From Stichopus chloronotus (Eukaryota; Echinodermata; Holothuroidea; Aspidochirotida; Stichopodidae), in NCBI GenBank assembly GCA_021234535.1, contig CM037833.1, positions 7,204,050-7,268,049 on the forward strand: DNA of 64,000 nucleotides, in the 5' to 3' direction. The notes below the pieces were generated by a model, which was not told where the DNA came from, did not search any database, and saw only the letters and a program-made list of their open reading frames with translations. Positions within the stretch are counted from its first letter, which is position 1; each line of letters opens with the position of its first letter. Of this stretch, positions 10,924-22,639 are shown piece by piece. The position numbers were made by a program, and so were the translations under genes.

Positions 10924-12000
10924 ATTAAGTTTCTATTACCAGACAATTACGTAAACAAAATTACCTCTCATTGTCTAGTATAGTGCAGTTTGGAGATTTT
11001 TGATGTGTTTGTAAATATTGGAATTCTTGTTAGATTTAAGATGTTCAGAAATGCGTGTAGCCAAGTGTCTATGGGTTTCCCCTATGTAGCAAGCATTACA
11101 GCTTGAGCGATTGAATTTGTAAACCACACGTGACTTAAGACTGAAAGGAATTATGTCTTTAACAACAAACAAGTTACGTAATTTGAATGAGGTAAAGACT
11201 AACTTAACATCAACATGTTTACAATATGATCTGATTATTGTCGAACTTTGTGTTGTGTGTCACCAGAGATTTTACCGATGTAAGGAAGCTTGTAAAACCT
11301 AACGTCGTGAGAAACAGGTTCGTCAATGTTTTGCGTCGACATCTCCTTCTCTAAGTACGATTTGACAATTTTGTCGACTAAATGGGAGGGAAATTGATTC
11401 TTTGAAGGGTGGACTGAAGTTTTTTTAAAATCTATATCAAAACCGTTCCAGGTGTTGTTCACTTTGTACAATCTGTCAATTAAGGTCTTGACAAGACCAA
11501 TTTTGTACGAAAACGGGATGAAGCTGAAGAAATTAGTAAGTAATCCCGTGTATGATGACTTATGATAAACAGACGTATTGCATTGACCATTATTTTTAAC
11601 TAATACATCCAAGAATGGTAGAGTACAGTTTTTTTTTCTTTTTCAATTGTGAAGGTAATTTTAGGATGTTGGGTATTGATAAATTCTAGGAATTTTTCGG
11701 CTTCACTCTCAGTTTTGAAAAGACAAAAAATATCATCAACATACCTACGGTAGTATGAAGGAATGGTTGGTGCAGACAGATCGTTTAGGAAATGTTTATG
11801 TGAAAGATAAACTTTATTTTTATGTGAAAGATATGATAAGGGGGAAACTTTGCAACATTTGAGAAAATATACATTTGTAGAGTGGCGGTTTAGAGAAAGC
11901 CATATGAAACTGGCATTTTGAGTTTTATCTTCAATTAGTTTCCTCATTAAAGGTAAACAATTAAAACAGCTACTTTTAAGCAAATGATGTTTTTGTTTTC
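10924..12000 (-). mobile_element. Broken Penelope-like retroelement (RT + GIY-YIG)
   Basis: Read on the minus strand the order is: the C-terminal half of a reverse transcriptase with YRRYVDDIF (11600-11983), a linker frame starting near the DVLV motif (11235-11612), and a GIY-YIG endonuclease frame (from about 11240 down to 10975) with ACYIGETHRHLATRISEHL. That order is diagnostic of Penelope-like elements. The coding sequence is split over three frames: one shift falls at the T-rich run near 11630, another near 11240. The N-terminal RT is missing, so this is a 5'-truncated, dead copy. Confidence 0.9.
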
Positions 12001-14585
12001 ATCTATTAATCCCAGGATGAGGAGAATGGCGGGTGATATGATTAGAAAGCTAAAGATGTACATGGTTATGTAATTTAATCAAATGCAGTGAATTTGAGGT
12101 TGTGATGGTGGCTTAAGTAACATTGCATTGAAGCACATTATGAGTATAGATAAAAATCAAATACCATTGCAAAAATGAAAAAAAAAAGGGGCTTCCATTA
12201 CTCTTTCGTTTGAAGATCGTTGTCTCGTTAGAAATACAAAAAAGAAGCAATTGATTGCCATATATGCCTCTGAAATAATAACATGTAAAGGAACGTTATC
12301 GATATACGTATATATTTTCGATATCACTTTATTGCCAAAAATCACTAGATTCCCAATACACCTGAGGCAATAAAAGGTGGAATAAGCAACTGATAGCATC
12401 TTGTGCGGATGTTGCTGCTTCAACACAGCCGTAAATGTACATCATAACTCAATAGTTCCTTCAAAATGACTATTAAACATTACCGTGACTAAGATTATGG
12501 TAGTAAACCATTCGTCTAAAATCATCCTTGTGGTAGTTCACAAACCTCTATATATTTCATTTCTGAAAAAGGGGAGAGAAAGATATTGCAAGAAATGTTT
12601 AAATAAACTATAGTTAACTATTGCAATGTACCTCGGTAAACACACCTGGTAAGAGAAACGTATAATCTTATAAGCACTGACGTATATGATCTGCCAATGC
12701 ATGGCAGTTGTGAGGGCAGCTGTAAAGGAATTCTCGAACAGGGAAACTTAAGTTACAAGACTTTTTACAATTCTTTCATTTAAACATAACGATTTTGCCA
12801 GTGGAAGCTTCCTTAGATGTGAAATGAGGCTTTAAAAGTTTGATTTCAGCATGAAAATGTGTGGCGACAAATTACCGACGAACCGGTAAATACTGTTTCC
12901 AATTTTAGGAACTTTCGTTTTTCTAGCCAGGTCCTATGACGGAAAATCTGTTTTAGTTCAGAGATTATGAAACATCTTGACTGTCTGCTTTCAGAAAATA
13001 AATCATGCCTGAAACCAGGGAAGCTGTGTAATTGGCTCAAAGGTATTTATCTTTATTTGTCCGTTCAAGTTCAGAATCATTTTCGTAGCAACATTATTTT
13101 ATGTCAACTAATCCTTAAAAACTTAGCTCGCTCAGAACTATGTTTTGAGAAGCAACTCGGGATTAGTCTGTGACTATTGTGACACATATTCTGTTCCTTA
13201 GGACCTAGATTTGCTTTCTTCATAGTCATGCTTGCTGCTTTCTTCAACGTTCTGCTTGCTGCTAACGACTAACTCTCACATTTTTAAATTACCAAGCAGT
13301 TAATGTTAACACAGGATGTTGATCATAAATGACGTCACCTCTAGCAATTGATTGTGGCTCTGAACAGCAATAGTAATCACGGCAACTTTCAAATTGAGAA
13401 AGCTGGTATCTCAATAATACAAAAACGACAAATAATTTAAAATTAAAGTTTGCTGTAGAATTAAACAAAATGCTTTTGCAGATTTACCATTCTGTATTAA
13501 AATAAAAGCAAGCTGGGGATTTTGCAAAATCTCGAACAATGTCCTTTTCCATTGTTCTGAATGTGATATTCTGTCACAAATATTAAAGCGCTAAACCGCA
13601 AACATTTGCAATGGTGTAATTCATACATAAACTAATATTACTAAATACTGTACCATCAATAACACATACGAATGTTTGATCAATATCGCTCTCAAAACGT
13701 ATTATAGATATTAACAGTTCAACAGGACAGTGGCAAGCCAGGGTTTGTCTGGCAGTGTGTCCTAACCGGCGTTTTGTTTGAGAACGATCTGGAAGTACCA
13801 TCGGGGTCCATCGCAAATTCCTATCAAGAAATGCAGAAGACTCAATTCAATTTACAGGCTTTTGAAGTGTTATCAGTATATTCTTATGCTTTGTACACAT
13901 TTTTGATGTCTATAACACTGAATAGTGTGAAAGAAAGTGAAAAGTATACAATGATTAATTGCATTGATATAAGGTATCGCCATTGACCTACACTGAATGC
14001 TCTGTGTATCAAAATATACAGTAGATGTCAATATACAATAACACTGTTTCAAAAGAAAGTAACCTAGCAGAAATGAAAAAAAAGAAAAGAAAGGTCGTCC
14101 TATAGACGTCTGAACTTTCACAGTAATACCATTTCATAACACTTAATTTGTAACACTTCTGTAGCAACAAGGAAGGCACATAGAAAGCCGTTAATTAATT
14201 GAAAACAGTCATGTAGATGGCGATAACCTTAAATTAACACATTGCGGCATTGTTTTTACTGATACTTAAGTTAATGACACTTGCGTATCTTGTTTAATAG
14301 CTATAACAAATAGAATAAGGACTAAAACGCAACCTATCAAATAATTTACATGTGTGTTTAACATCCATCCAACTCTTGTTACAGGCATTTAGTGCTAATT
14401 AAGACAAGCACTCAAAAGAGAAATTATTAGTGTGACATTCAATACCTTGCTGTGTATGTGCATTTATTTTTGGTTTCAATTATAAGAGAAACCTATATCA
14501 GTCATGACAAAGAGAGTGTGTGTGAGCGTATATGCGGATATGCGGGTATGCGGAAAGCTGTGGGTGTTTGTTTGTGATGCTCAAC
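12001..14585. other. Gene-poor stretch, nothing recognised
   Basis: AT-rich DNA with short open frames (12157-12426, 12846-13040, 13583-13816, 13774-13986, 13873-14121) that lack recognisable domains. A TGTG- and GCGGATATGCGGGTATGCGG-type simple-sequence patch lies near 14515-14555. Confidence 0.4.
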
Positions 14586-15520
14586 TTGTTTACACGATAT
14601 CTTAAGATAGGTAATTCCTGTAGTTCTCATACTTGGTACATGGATAACCCATACTAAGTAAAAGAACTCTTTTGTTTTTAGTGGAGGTCAAAAGTCATCT
14701 GAGGTCGCCAGAGGTCAAACACTGAAATTGTGTTTGCAGTTCATATCATTTCAAGATAGGAATCATGGAAACTTTTGATACTTAGTATGTAGATGCATGA
14801 TGTAAAATAGAAGACCCCATCGTTTGTGGTGAGGTCGGAGTTCAGCAAAGGTAAAAAACTGTAAAGGTCGAAGGTTATTTGAGGTCACCAAATTGTTGAA
14901 ACAATATTTGAAGATAACTTAAAATGAAAACGTGAAAACGTATGATACGTAATATGTGGATGCATTATATCAAGTTAAAAAACGCTATTTTTTGGTGGAG
15001 GTCAAATGCCCAGAGGTCAAGCAGTGGAAAACTTTTTAATACGATATCTTAAGCTAGTAATCACTCAAAATTTTGACACTTCGTATGTGGATGTGTTACA
15101 TCAAGTGCAAGAAGTCTATTACTTTGGATGGAGGTCAAAGGTCATCAGAGGTTCAATACTGAAAACTTTTGTTTATATGATATTCCAAGATACAAATCGT
15201 AACAAATTATTGATACTTAGTATGTGGATGTGTTATATCAAGTGCAGAAAGGTCAAGGGAAGTGGTGGAGGTCAAATGTCAGTAAAGTCATCAGAGGTCA
15301 AACACTGAAAACATGGTTAACACTGTATCTTAAGGTAGAATTCATGGTAACTTTTGAAGTTTATCATGTGAATACGATACATCAAGTAGAAGAATTTGGT
15401 GAAGGTCAAAGACCATCTGAGGTCACCAGAGGTTGAACACTGAAACTTTGTAAACGTGATATTTCAAGATAGCAATCATGGTAACTTTTGTTAGCATTAT
15501 ATTGTATTTTATCTAGCATT
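14586..15520. repeat. AGGTCA-rich minisatellite, about six units of 135-165 bp
   Basis: Each unit runs: a GAGGTCAAAGGTCATCTGAGG-like block, AACACTGAAAA(C), a GATATCTTAAGATAG segment, TAATCATGGTAACTTTTGA, a TACTTAGTATGTGGATG segment, and a (T)ATCAAGT(A/G) segment. The GAGGTC block recurs near 14680, 14830, 14997, 15131, 15270 and 15404. Copies are diverged and differ in length. The open frames 15006-15308 and 15224-15436 are readings of this repeat and are not genes. Confidence 0.85.
15132..15144 (+). promoter_or_regulatory. Perfect DR1 of the nuclear-receptor half-site AGGTCA
   Basis: AGGTCA-A-AGGTCA, two perfect half-sites with a one-base spacer, the pattern bound by RXR/HNF4-type receptors. 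It sits inside a repeated unit, so it may be a by-product of the repeat; function is unknown. Confidence 0.35.
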
Positions 15521-15531
15521 GTAATGCTTTT

Positions 15532-15950
15532 CATCGAGTAGAAGACCTTTACGAATTTTGGTGATTGTCACTGGAAACGAATGATATTTATATCTGTGTT
15601 TGTTGATGATGTGGCATATTATGTACACAAATTCTCTTATTTTTGGTGGTTACTGTTGCATCGATTAAAAACAAAGAACCATCAGATTACCATATACCAC
15701 AAAAAAGGAAGCAATGGTGTAGTTAGTTATCATGCTTGGCATCGAGTAGAAGACCTTTACGAATTTTGGTGATTGTCACTGGAAACGAATGATATTTATA
15801 TCTGTGTTTGTTGATGGTGTGGCATATTATGTACACAAATTCTCTTATTTTTGGTGGTTACTGTTGCATCGATTAAAAACAAAGAACCATCAGATTACCA
15901 TATACCACAAAAAAGGAAGCAATGGTGTAGTTAGTTATCATGCTTGGCAT
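15532..15950. repeat. Near-perfect 208-bp tandem duplication
   Basis: Copy one is 15532-15739 and copy two 15740-15947, both starting CATCGAGTAGAAGACC. I see one difference (GATGATGTGG against GATGGTGTGG). The start of the unit continues the last minisatellite unit to its left. The 62-codon open frame 15581-15772 crosses the junction and has no domain. Confidence 0.93.
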
Positions 15951-16852
15951 GTTAAATTTACCTTTTGAGTAGATGATGGCCATTGATTTTACTACCACAA
16001 TAGCAGTGCAAAACGTTTAGCTTACAAAGAGCCGTTTCTTGTAAGCAAGAGTCTAAATGTCATGAAATTTATTCATTCAAATCTCAACGTATTCTTCCAT
16101 TCTTGTTTTACATTTCACACCATAAGATTGTGCCTGTGCTCTCATACACAACTGTGTGATATTTATCGCAAAATCAAACTACGCCTAACCGCAGATGGAA
16201 TTACTATTTGTATCGTATCAATATAACAGGTTCTACTTCATATCCGTATCGGGGACCTTCAGTGTTATTCGTGACGTTTTTGAGCAGCCTCAACTTACTA
16301 AGGAATCTAAACCAGTCGTTCCAAACCGTTAAGACTTCTTATTTATTATGCTGCTGGTATATTATCTCCTAATATTCCTCTGCTAAGCATTGGGTGGGGA
16401 GGGGTATCAAGACAATGGACGGGGAGGGGTAAAGCCACATTTTGTAAAACTATGTTTCTGACCAACGTTTCAAATTTATCGCAATCCCGATAAATGTGAA
16501 GAACTATCGTCACTGTGGGCATTAATTAAATATGTATAACTTTTTATGAACGATGGTGCGCTTATCCAGAATATGCTTAAACTTCCTGAAAGTCCAAATG
16601 AATTCCAATCTGTGACATTAACTTTCGTCTCTCCGTCCCAGATCCAAGACAAAATTACCTCAAATAAAAAAGTTTCTCTTTCGGTGTAAGCTATCAAATT
16701 CCGTTAACAATTAACCTGCCGTATCTCGATTTCCCTCTTTTGTGATGCAAAGTAAAGAATTGATATTATCCTCCGTACTTCTCGATGTTGCATACAACGT
16801 AACTCTCTCTGTGTACAAGCATATCAACAAAGGTGATACGTAACTTGAAAAC
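15951..16852. other. Upstream region of the Ig-receptor gene
   Basis: Non-coding. Two GGGGAGGGGTA(A/T) strings lie at about 16396-16430. The promoter of the receptor gene should be here, but no TATA box at a convincing distance was identified. Confidence 0.4.
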
Positions 16853-17192
16853 ATGAATACAGAAGGAATCATTTTTCTCATTGTTCTCATTTCGTCGTTT
16901 ATTTGTCTTCGTTTCCAGACAACAATGGGGAATAAAATAATTTCAGTGAGACTGTTTAGACATGATCATGTATTTCTTGCATGTTATGGATCGACCTTGA
17001 CGGGTAGCAGTTGGCTATTAAATGATAGGCTATTATTTTCAAAGCACTTTTTCGTTGGATCTACGCACAACGATCTGCAACTCTCCGACAATTACACTCT
17101 TCTTATTAAGAATGTGACATTTCACGATGAGGGTGTCTATTGTTGCAAACGCAAATTCACAGATGTGGTCTGCTACAATGTAGCTGTACAAG
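16853..17192 (+). CDS. Ig-V/TM receptor, exon 1 (signal peptide and Ig domain)
   Basis: Starts at ATG 16853 and ends at a GTAGGG donor (17193), phase 1. Residues 1-20 form a hydrophobic signal peptide (IIFLIVLISSFIC). The rest is one V-type Ig domain: Cys44 in FLACYGS (B strand), Trp54 (C strand), then NYTLLIKNVTFHDEGVYCC, the DxGxYxC F-strand signature with Asp92, Tyr96 and Cys97. Extra cysteines at 98 and 107 could form a second disulphide. NVT (87-89) and NYT (80-82) are possible N-glycosylation sites. With exons at 17557-17653 and 20407-20584 the gene encodes 204 residues: signal, one Ig domain, one membrane helix, tail. That is the layout of small cell-surface immune-type receptors; the ligand is unknown. 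The open frame that runs past 17192 to 17236 is intron read-through. Confidence 0.8.
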
Positions 17193-17556
17193 GTAGGGAA
17201 ATATTAAAACATCTAGCTAACACCTCCCTGATCTAGCGCTCGTCCTTCACCTCCCGATTGAGAAGTAGTGTAACAGTTATGAGAAATGCGAGGTGAAGAT
17301 AATCACTTGCTGATAAACCTCTTCACTGAGCTAATCACGAAGAAATTTGGTGTAAGTTTACCAACTCCAAGGGAGAAATTGTAAAAACGCTTTAGCTTAT
17401 GAAAGTGAATGAATTGGAGAAGAAATCTCCTGTCAAAAATAACAATCTCATAAACCATGTTCCCATAACAACGATCATCTTAGAGTGCCTTTTCAATCTT
17501 GCCTAAGGTATTGTTAGTTTTGAAATTGTCCTCTCTAAAGTAAATTATCTTTTCAG
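17193..17556 (+). other. Intron 1 of the Ig-receptor gene
   Basis: GT-AG intron, phase 1, the usual phase at an Ig-domain border. It ends AAATTATCTTTTCAG. Its 3' half matches about 160-287 at the left edge of the window. Confidence 0.75.
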
Positions 17557-17653
17557 ATCACGTAATTAAAGGGAAATCGCCGATCTATAGCCTCATCATC
17601 TGTTTTCTGTTGCTATCTGTGATGATCTTTGGAATCGGAATCTTCCTCGGACG
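17557..17653 (+). CDS. Ig-V/TM receptor, exon 2 (transmembrane)
   Basis: A 97-bp exon between TTTTCAG and GGTAAAAC. Read in the phase set by exon 1 it gives Asp-His-Val-Ile-Lys-Gly-Lys-Ser-Pro and then the membrane helix IYSLIICFLLLSVMIFGIG followed by IFLGR. It is open only in the correct phase and ends in phase 2. It was found by following exon 1's phase; it is too short to stand out as an open frame. Confidence 0.8.
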
Positions 17654-20406
17654 GTAAAACTGGATATTTTAAATTGTTTGATAGAGAAATACCGTCATCG
17701 TTCATCTTCCATGCTTCTGTTCCATTTCACACTACCCTCAAAAATAAAATCTAAGCACCTTACTTTTCACAGAAATTTCACGAAGTAGAGTTTTAATAAC
17801 GGTAAAAAGAAATAGATGGATTTAACATATTCCACCGTAAAGTGGGTTAACATAACTGCATCCTGTGATAAATGTACGGGACTTAAGTGCAAATAACCAC
17901 AACGACACTCTCACGTAGAACCATTTCTTTCGAAAATGTTGCAATTTTCGAACAAACAGATCCCTTCAGAGTAGTTTTTTATCTATTTTTTTACAACTGT
18001 AAGAAGTATGACCTCTCTTTTGGTGCACTTTTCAAAATGCAGAAATGGCAGCACATACAGCTTTACTACAATTTTTCCACCTAAAGTATGGTAAGTTACA
18101 TTATTGCAGTATAGGTATAAAGGACCTTGTGCATCATTCTGGAATGTCCACAAATAGCCTTTATTGTCTTCTAGGTTAAAGTATGATAATTTGCTAACCT
18201 TCTCGATATTTCAACCTAGACTTAACAATTATTAACAAAACTAAAATAGTAATGAATTGCTGTGATTTTGGCATTTTGACATGAATGTGCAGGTAGCTCA
18301 CTTGTTAGTATCAAAAATATGTACAAATACCAAACACTAAGATAAAATGAAGCTGGAATTAAATTATGCCCACAATAAGCAGAAATCAAGCGGCAGAAAC
18401 TGGACCAGTGTAAATAATCATAAGAGCCAATCTTGTGTGACCAACCTACATCACAAATACCTAACAGATACCATAACAGAATCCATAAATAAAACCACAT
18501 GAAGCCCATGAAGAGGTGACCTTGAACGTACCCTAAAAACCGTTTTCAAGTTCTTGTCGTGCCGATACTTTTGAAATTGTTCAACCCAGCAAAATTTCAA
18601 GACGGGTCTGTTCAGTGCTAATATATCTCATGTATCCCAATGAAAAAAAGAAGAAGAAAAGATGTTTGTAATTTTAAACAAGTTCATTTGCAAACATATT
18701 ATTAAGGAATGTCTTCTATTGGACAAAAAAGAAAGAGAAGCGCCACAAAAGATAACATCTTTTTTAGACATGTATATATTTCGGTCTGGTTGCTCAGGAG
18801 AAATTTGGTTCTTAGGTCAATTGCAGATTAAACGCAATGGGTAAATTTCTTAAAGGGTACTGTGAATAAAGGGGGGGGGGGGCAATGTCTGCAATGGCAC
18901 CCTGAAATGTAAATATACTGTGTAATAAAAGAGTAATTTATGTCAAAAGAGACACCGAATGTAGAAACTTTAGCGTTTAAAATCACCTGCTATACTCCAG
19001 CTATCTAGGCCGTCGCCTCATCCGACCCTTTCAATACCACTGCACTTAGAAGACATTGCACTGGACAATAACCCAACAAACTGAACCCGCACAATCAAGA
19101 AGTGTAGGGTTACGCAACGTAATTATAAAGGAAGGAAACACTGCGCCCTTACTTTGTGCAATAACGTTAAATATGTAAGTGTAAGATGACATAGAAACGC
19201 AAACACATTTATAACTCTGCAAAGAACGTTTCAGATAATCTGATGAAATCGAATTATTACAGGTAGACAAGCACTAGCGAGAAAGATCTCCAGTATCTGG
19301 AATATATAAAGTTCAGTACGAATTTATTGCTACATGCCTTTGTTTTCGTGTGAGACTACCCGCAGACCAACTAAGGTGCAGAACGAAACTATAATTCTGA
19401 GCGATATTATCACGTGAGCAGAACAGTTCTCTTGAGCGAGTGGTTCGACAGGACGTGTACATTTTATGTACATTTACAACATTCGACAAAAGAGACGTCA
19501 AATACGAAGCGGGCCCTTATCAGTAGTTCAGTGGGATATGGGAACACTCAATGACTGTTTACAACAGACCTAACATAAACGAAATTTGCACAAAGTAGGC
19601 AGGCAGTCTAAGGTGGATGTAGTCCTCGATAAGTTCACAAGTAAAAGAGATTCTATTGGCAGGCCATCAATGTCATTGTGTATATTAAATTTTTACGTCC
19701 TCATGCTTATTTAGTTACTTATGCTTTATTTATTTAATTATACAGAGTAATATGAATTACATTTCCTGGTTAAAAATTGACATGGGTTGATGTACATTAT
19801 TTTGTAGGTAATTTGTTTTTCTTTTCGTTCTAATAAGGAAAGTTTTAAGACATGCTACTTTTAGTGTTATGGAATTCTGACAATAACCGTCTTACTATCT
19901 AAGCACTTAACTGAGTGGTGTGCTTTGTTGAGAAATCGAAGATTTTTATTTCCTTAAAGACTCCCTGCTTTTTTTTCTCTTTCGCATTTTTTTTTAATTT
20001 GAATCATTTCCTAATATAAATCATTCTATGTGAAATAATTAAAATAATTCTTCGAACCATAACTTTTTTGCACTGGTCTACAATTACGTGAAGGAGGGGA
20101 TGTTGGAAAACAGTTATTAAAAATGAAACGATCTTAAATATTCAATGGGTCGCATAGCATGTTTTTTTTTTTTAATTTGTCTTCGTTTGTATCTTATGTT
20201 TAAAGTGTTTTTATCTTACATAAGATCAAAGTACGGTTTGCATGGATTACAAAGTCGTAATAGTTTCTTGATACTTAGCAGTTAATATATCTGTTTAGCA
20301 TCAAAGTTGGTATTTACATGGAGCTACTAGTTCAATGGTATTTACATGTCAGAAAAAAAATCTTGAGATTTTTTGGCTTAAATGATTCTTTTAATTCCCT
20401 CTACAG
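17654..20406 (+). other. Intron 2 of the Ig-receptor gene
   Basis: A 2.75-kb GT-AG intron in phase 2, ending TTCCCTCTACAG. It holds no recognised gene, only a run of about 11 G near 18872, T-rich runs near 19985 and 20162, and meaningless open frames (17887-18084, 18222-18509, 18662-18844, 19046-19501). Confidence 0.65.
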
Positions 20407-20584
20407 GGTGCTCAAGAGTTCTCCAATAAATTGTGAAAGCTTGAATTCAGAGACGACGACAGGCAATGAATCTGATAGAGGTACCTCTGCTGGATACTTA
20501 AAACCAGTTTCTCGGCACGGTCAATCACCTAGGAACATCGTGAAAACTGAATCATGCCATGTATACGAGCCTGTAATAACCTAA
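20407..20584 (+). CDS. Ig-V/TM receptor, exon 3 (cytoplasmic tail)
   Basis: A 178-bp terminal coding exon after CTCTACAG. The first base completes the Arg codon left open by exon 2, and the frame runs 58 further residues to a TAA at 20582-20584. The tail is Ser/Thr-rich and carries two tyrosines in proline contexts: SAGYLKPVS in the middle and CHVYEPVIT at the very C-terminus. Such tyrosines are candidate phosphorylation and SH2-docking sites. Neither is a full ITAM (paired YxxL/I), and YEPVI resembles an ITIM/ITSM-type site (YxxV/I) only loosely. There is no kinase or other enzymatic domain. An open frame beginning at 20318 extends upstream of the acceptor and is intron. Confidence 0.75.
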
Positions 20585-21929
20585 GTGCAGAGATAACTAC
20601 CGAAACTATATATGCAAACTGTGATTGTTTCAGTAGAATGTTTGGAAGTTTAGTAATTTTTACACAAGAGACAGAAAATTATAAGAATGAAGCACTGCTA
20701 CAAACGCTTAATTAGGATAGGTAGGTGTGATGTTAAAATTGTATACGTATGCGTAAATACTATAGTTTAGTTTTAGTTTATGGTAAGCTAACGGTGTTAG
20801 CAAGTGCGTATTACTTGTTATTTGTTCAAGTGGTAAACTGAATAACAGTCAAAGGATTATGGACTTTGTAACGTGTCTGGTCGTAGCTGGTCACGCTGGA
20901 CTTCCAGTATAATGGGTGCATTTGCATGAGAACCGCTGAATGGAGGTATGTTCGTAATTTTAGGCATTGCTGCAAAGCATTCTGGGTAAAGAATTATATT
21001 GACGCCAAATCCCTTCCCCCTGAGATTCAGGTATAAGGTAGAGGTGAACATCGTCGAGCACTGGGCCTGGACACTTACTGTCGTTGTAGACAACCGTAGG
21101 GTTGCTGCTACCGGGGGAGGCTAAAATTGTTTTGGTTGGTCAATATGTGTATGGGGGTGTACTGGTGCTTCGTGAGAGTCCCTTGCACAGCCCGAGTTGA
21201 GGTACCTGCATCTTGCCAGGATTAAATAGTTATCATAAGGAATTTCAAGTGAGTTTGTTTATTACTTTGTTTTTAAAGAATAACGTGAGGTTGACACGCT
21301 TTAGAAATTAAGAAAATTTTAATTCTTATTGAATTAGAGCAGTATACTTAACGGTTAACAAGAATGAGTTCCAATTTAGAAGACTGTATTCTTGTGAATT
21401 TAGGATTAACTTGTGGGACGAAAAGAGAACTTCAGGATTGGAGGCTAGCAATTGTAAACTTGCAAACGGTATTTGGTATTCACAAAAGTATTGGGAAATA
21501 AAAAAAAAACAATTAGAACTGGTTAATATAGCGTGAATTTAATAAATGCTAGATTATTGAAAAGAAAGTACAATCCTCTATCAATGACTTTTGTTACTGT
21601 ATACCATTTTATTTCGAGACGCCAAGCACTGGAGCGAATAAATTGTATAGGTCAGCGAGTACTGAAGACTGGGTTTCTACACGCTCCTCGGTTCCACACC
21701 ATTTCTTTTTCTCAAACTTGATCTGAACATTTTGTTGACGTTATATGCTTTTGGGAAAGATGTTGATGTGAAGAGATTTAACAGGTTATACAGACCGTAA
21801 TATAATGAAAAGAAGAGATACACAAAGAGTTCGACACTAAAGGGAAATAGGGCGTTTAGAATACACCGACATGACATACAAAAGAAAATAGCAGTAATCA
21901 TTGTCAGACCATTCAGTCTCATCAATAAT
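20585..21929. other. 3' flank of the Ig-receptor gene, no firm gene
   Basis: A GAAATAAAAAAAAAAC string near 21493 could be the polyadenylation signal, about 0.9 kb past the stop. The minus-strand frame 20857-21093 has a protein-like composition, but no domain, start or splice sites could be supported. The 21533-21721 and 21677-21925 frames have nothing recognisable. Confidence 0.4.
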
Positions 21930-22180
21930 CATCTACCAAAGCGTCATCTTCTCAAAACATTATGCATGTGATGAGTAATGGAAGATGCATCATTTGAATT
22001 TTGAAAAGTTTGGGTGAACAAATTAGTGTTGAGTAACAAATAACTGAATTTCTATCTGCAAGGAGCTTATTTCTTGAAAAGAAGACTACTCTCCTTCCTT
22101 ATTTTGAATAATCTATCATTCTACGTCCACAAACGTTGGTTTCAAAAATATGGATGTTTTCCCTAAAGCAAACGTCTTTT
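21930..22180. repeat. Block A, left copy (its relative lies beyond the array)
   Basis: About 250 bp that aligns with 55165-55375 in the same orientation. Shared strings include TTCT(C/T)AAAACATT, GAGTAA, (A/G)T(G/A)CATCATTTGA-like and CC(C/T)..AAAGCAAA(C/T)GTCTT. Identity looks like 60-70 percent. On the minus strand this copy has stops where the right-hand copy is open. Confidence 0.6.
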
Positions 22181-22639
22181 TTCCCTTTAAAGAGAAGTAT
22201 TGTTAATTTGGAGAGAAGAAACGTGTGTAAAATTAAATGATAGCAGTAAAGAGAAGCACTCATTTATGTTGTAAAAGAAATTCAAAAGGATAAAATTATG
22301 ATTTTCATTTAGTCACTAGTAATATCATTCTTCGTCATTTATTGAAGTCGTGTGTTGAAAGGAACCAGAGTGGGGAATTCTCGGGTTGAACTTCTCACGT
22401 CACAGTAGGATTCTGCGTTTTGTTGCCCTGAATGACAAATTGCTTGATGGTCATAGAAGAAAAGAAGAACACGACAACAAATCGATTGCATACCCGTTGA
22501 CGTCAATTGATCCGTGCAGTGCACAAAAACAAGGGAAGAGGTGCTTCGCCATTTCCTTCAATAAAATTAAATCCTATTGGTACCTTAGTGATGAATTCGT
22601 TAGTGTCGCGAAATGATCCTCAAATATGTTACGACGAAG
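22181..22639. other. Left border of the satellite array
   Basis: No recognised gene. Open frames 22386-22616 and 22507-22785 (plus) overlap in different frames; the second runs into the first, diverged satellite copy. Neither shows a domain. Confidence 0.4.

Noticed and set aside
15006..15436. Two plus-strand frames of 70-100 codons
   Set aside because: They are translations of the AGGTCA-rich minisatellite.
20857..21093. Minus-strand frame with protein-like composition, considered as a gene
   Set aside because: No convincing start (begins over a TTG-type codon), no domain and no splice partner; a relic of a mobile element is equally likely.
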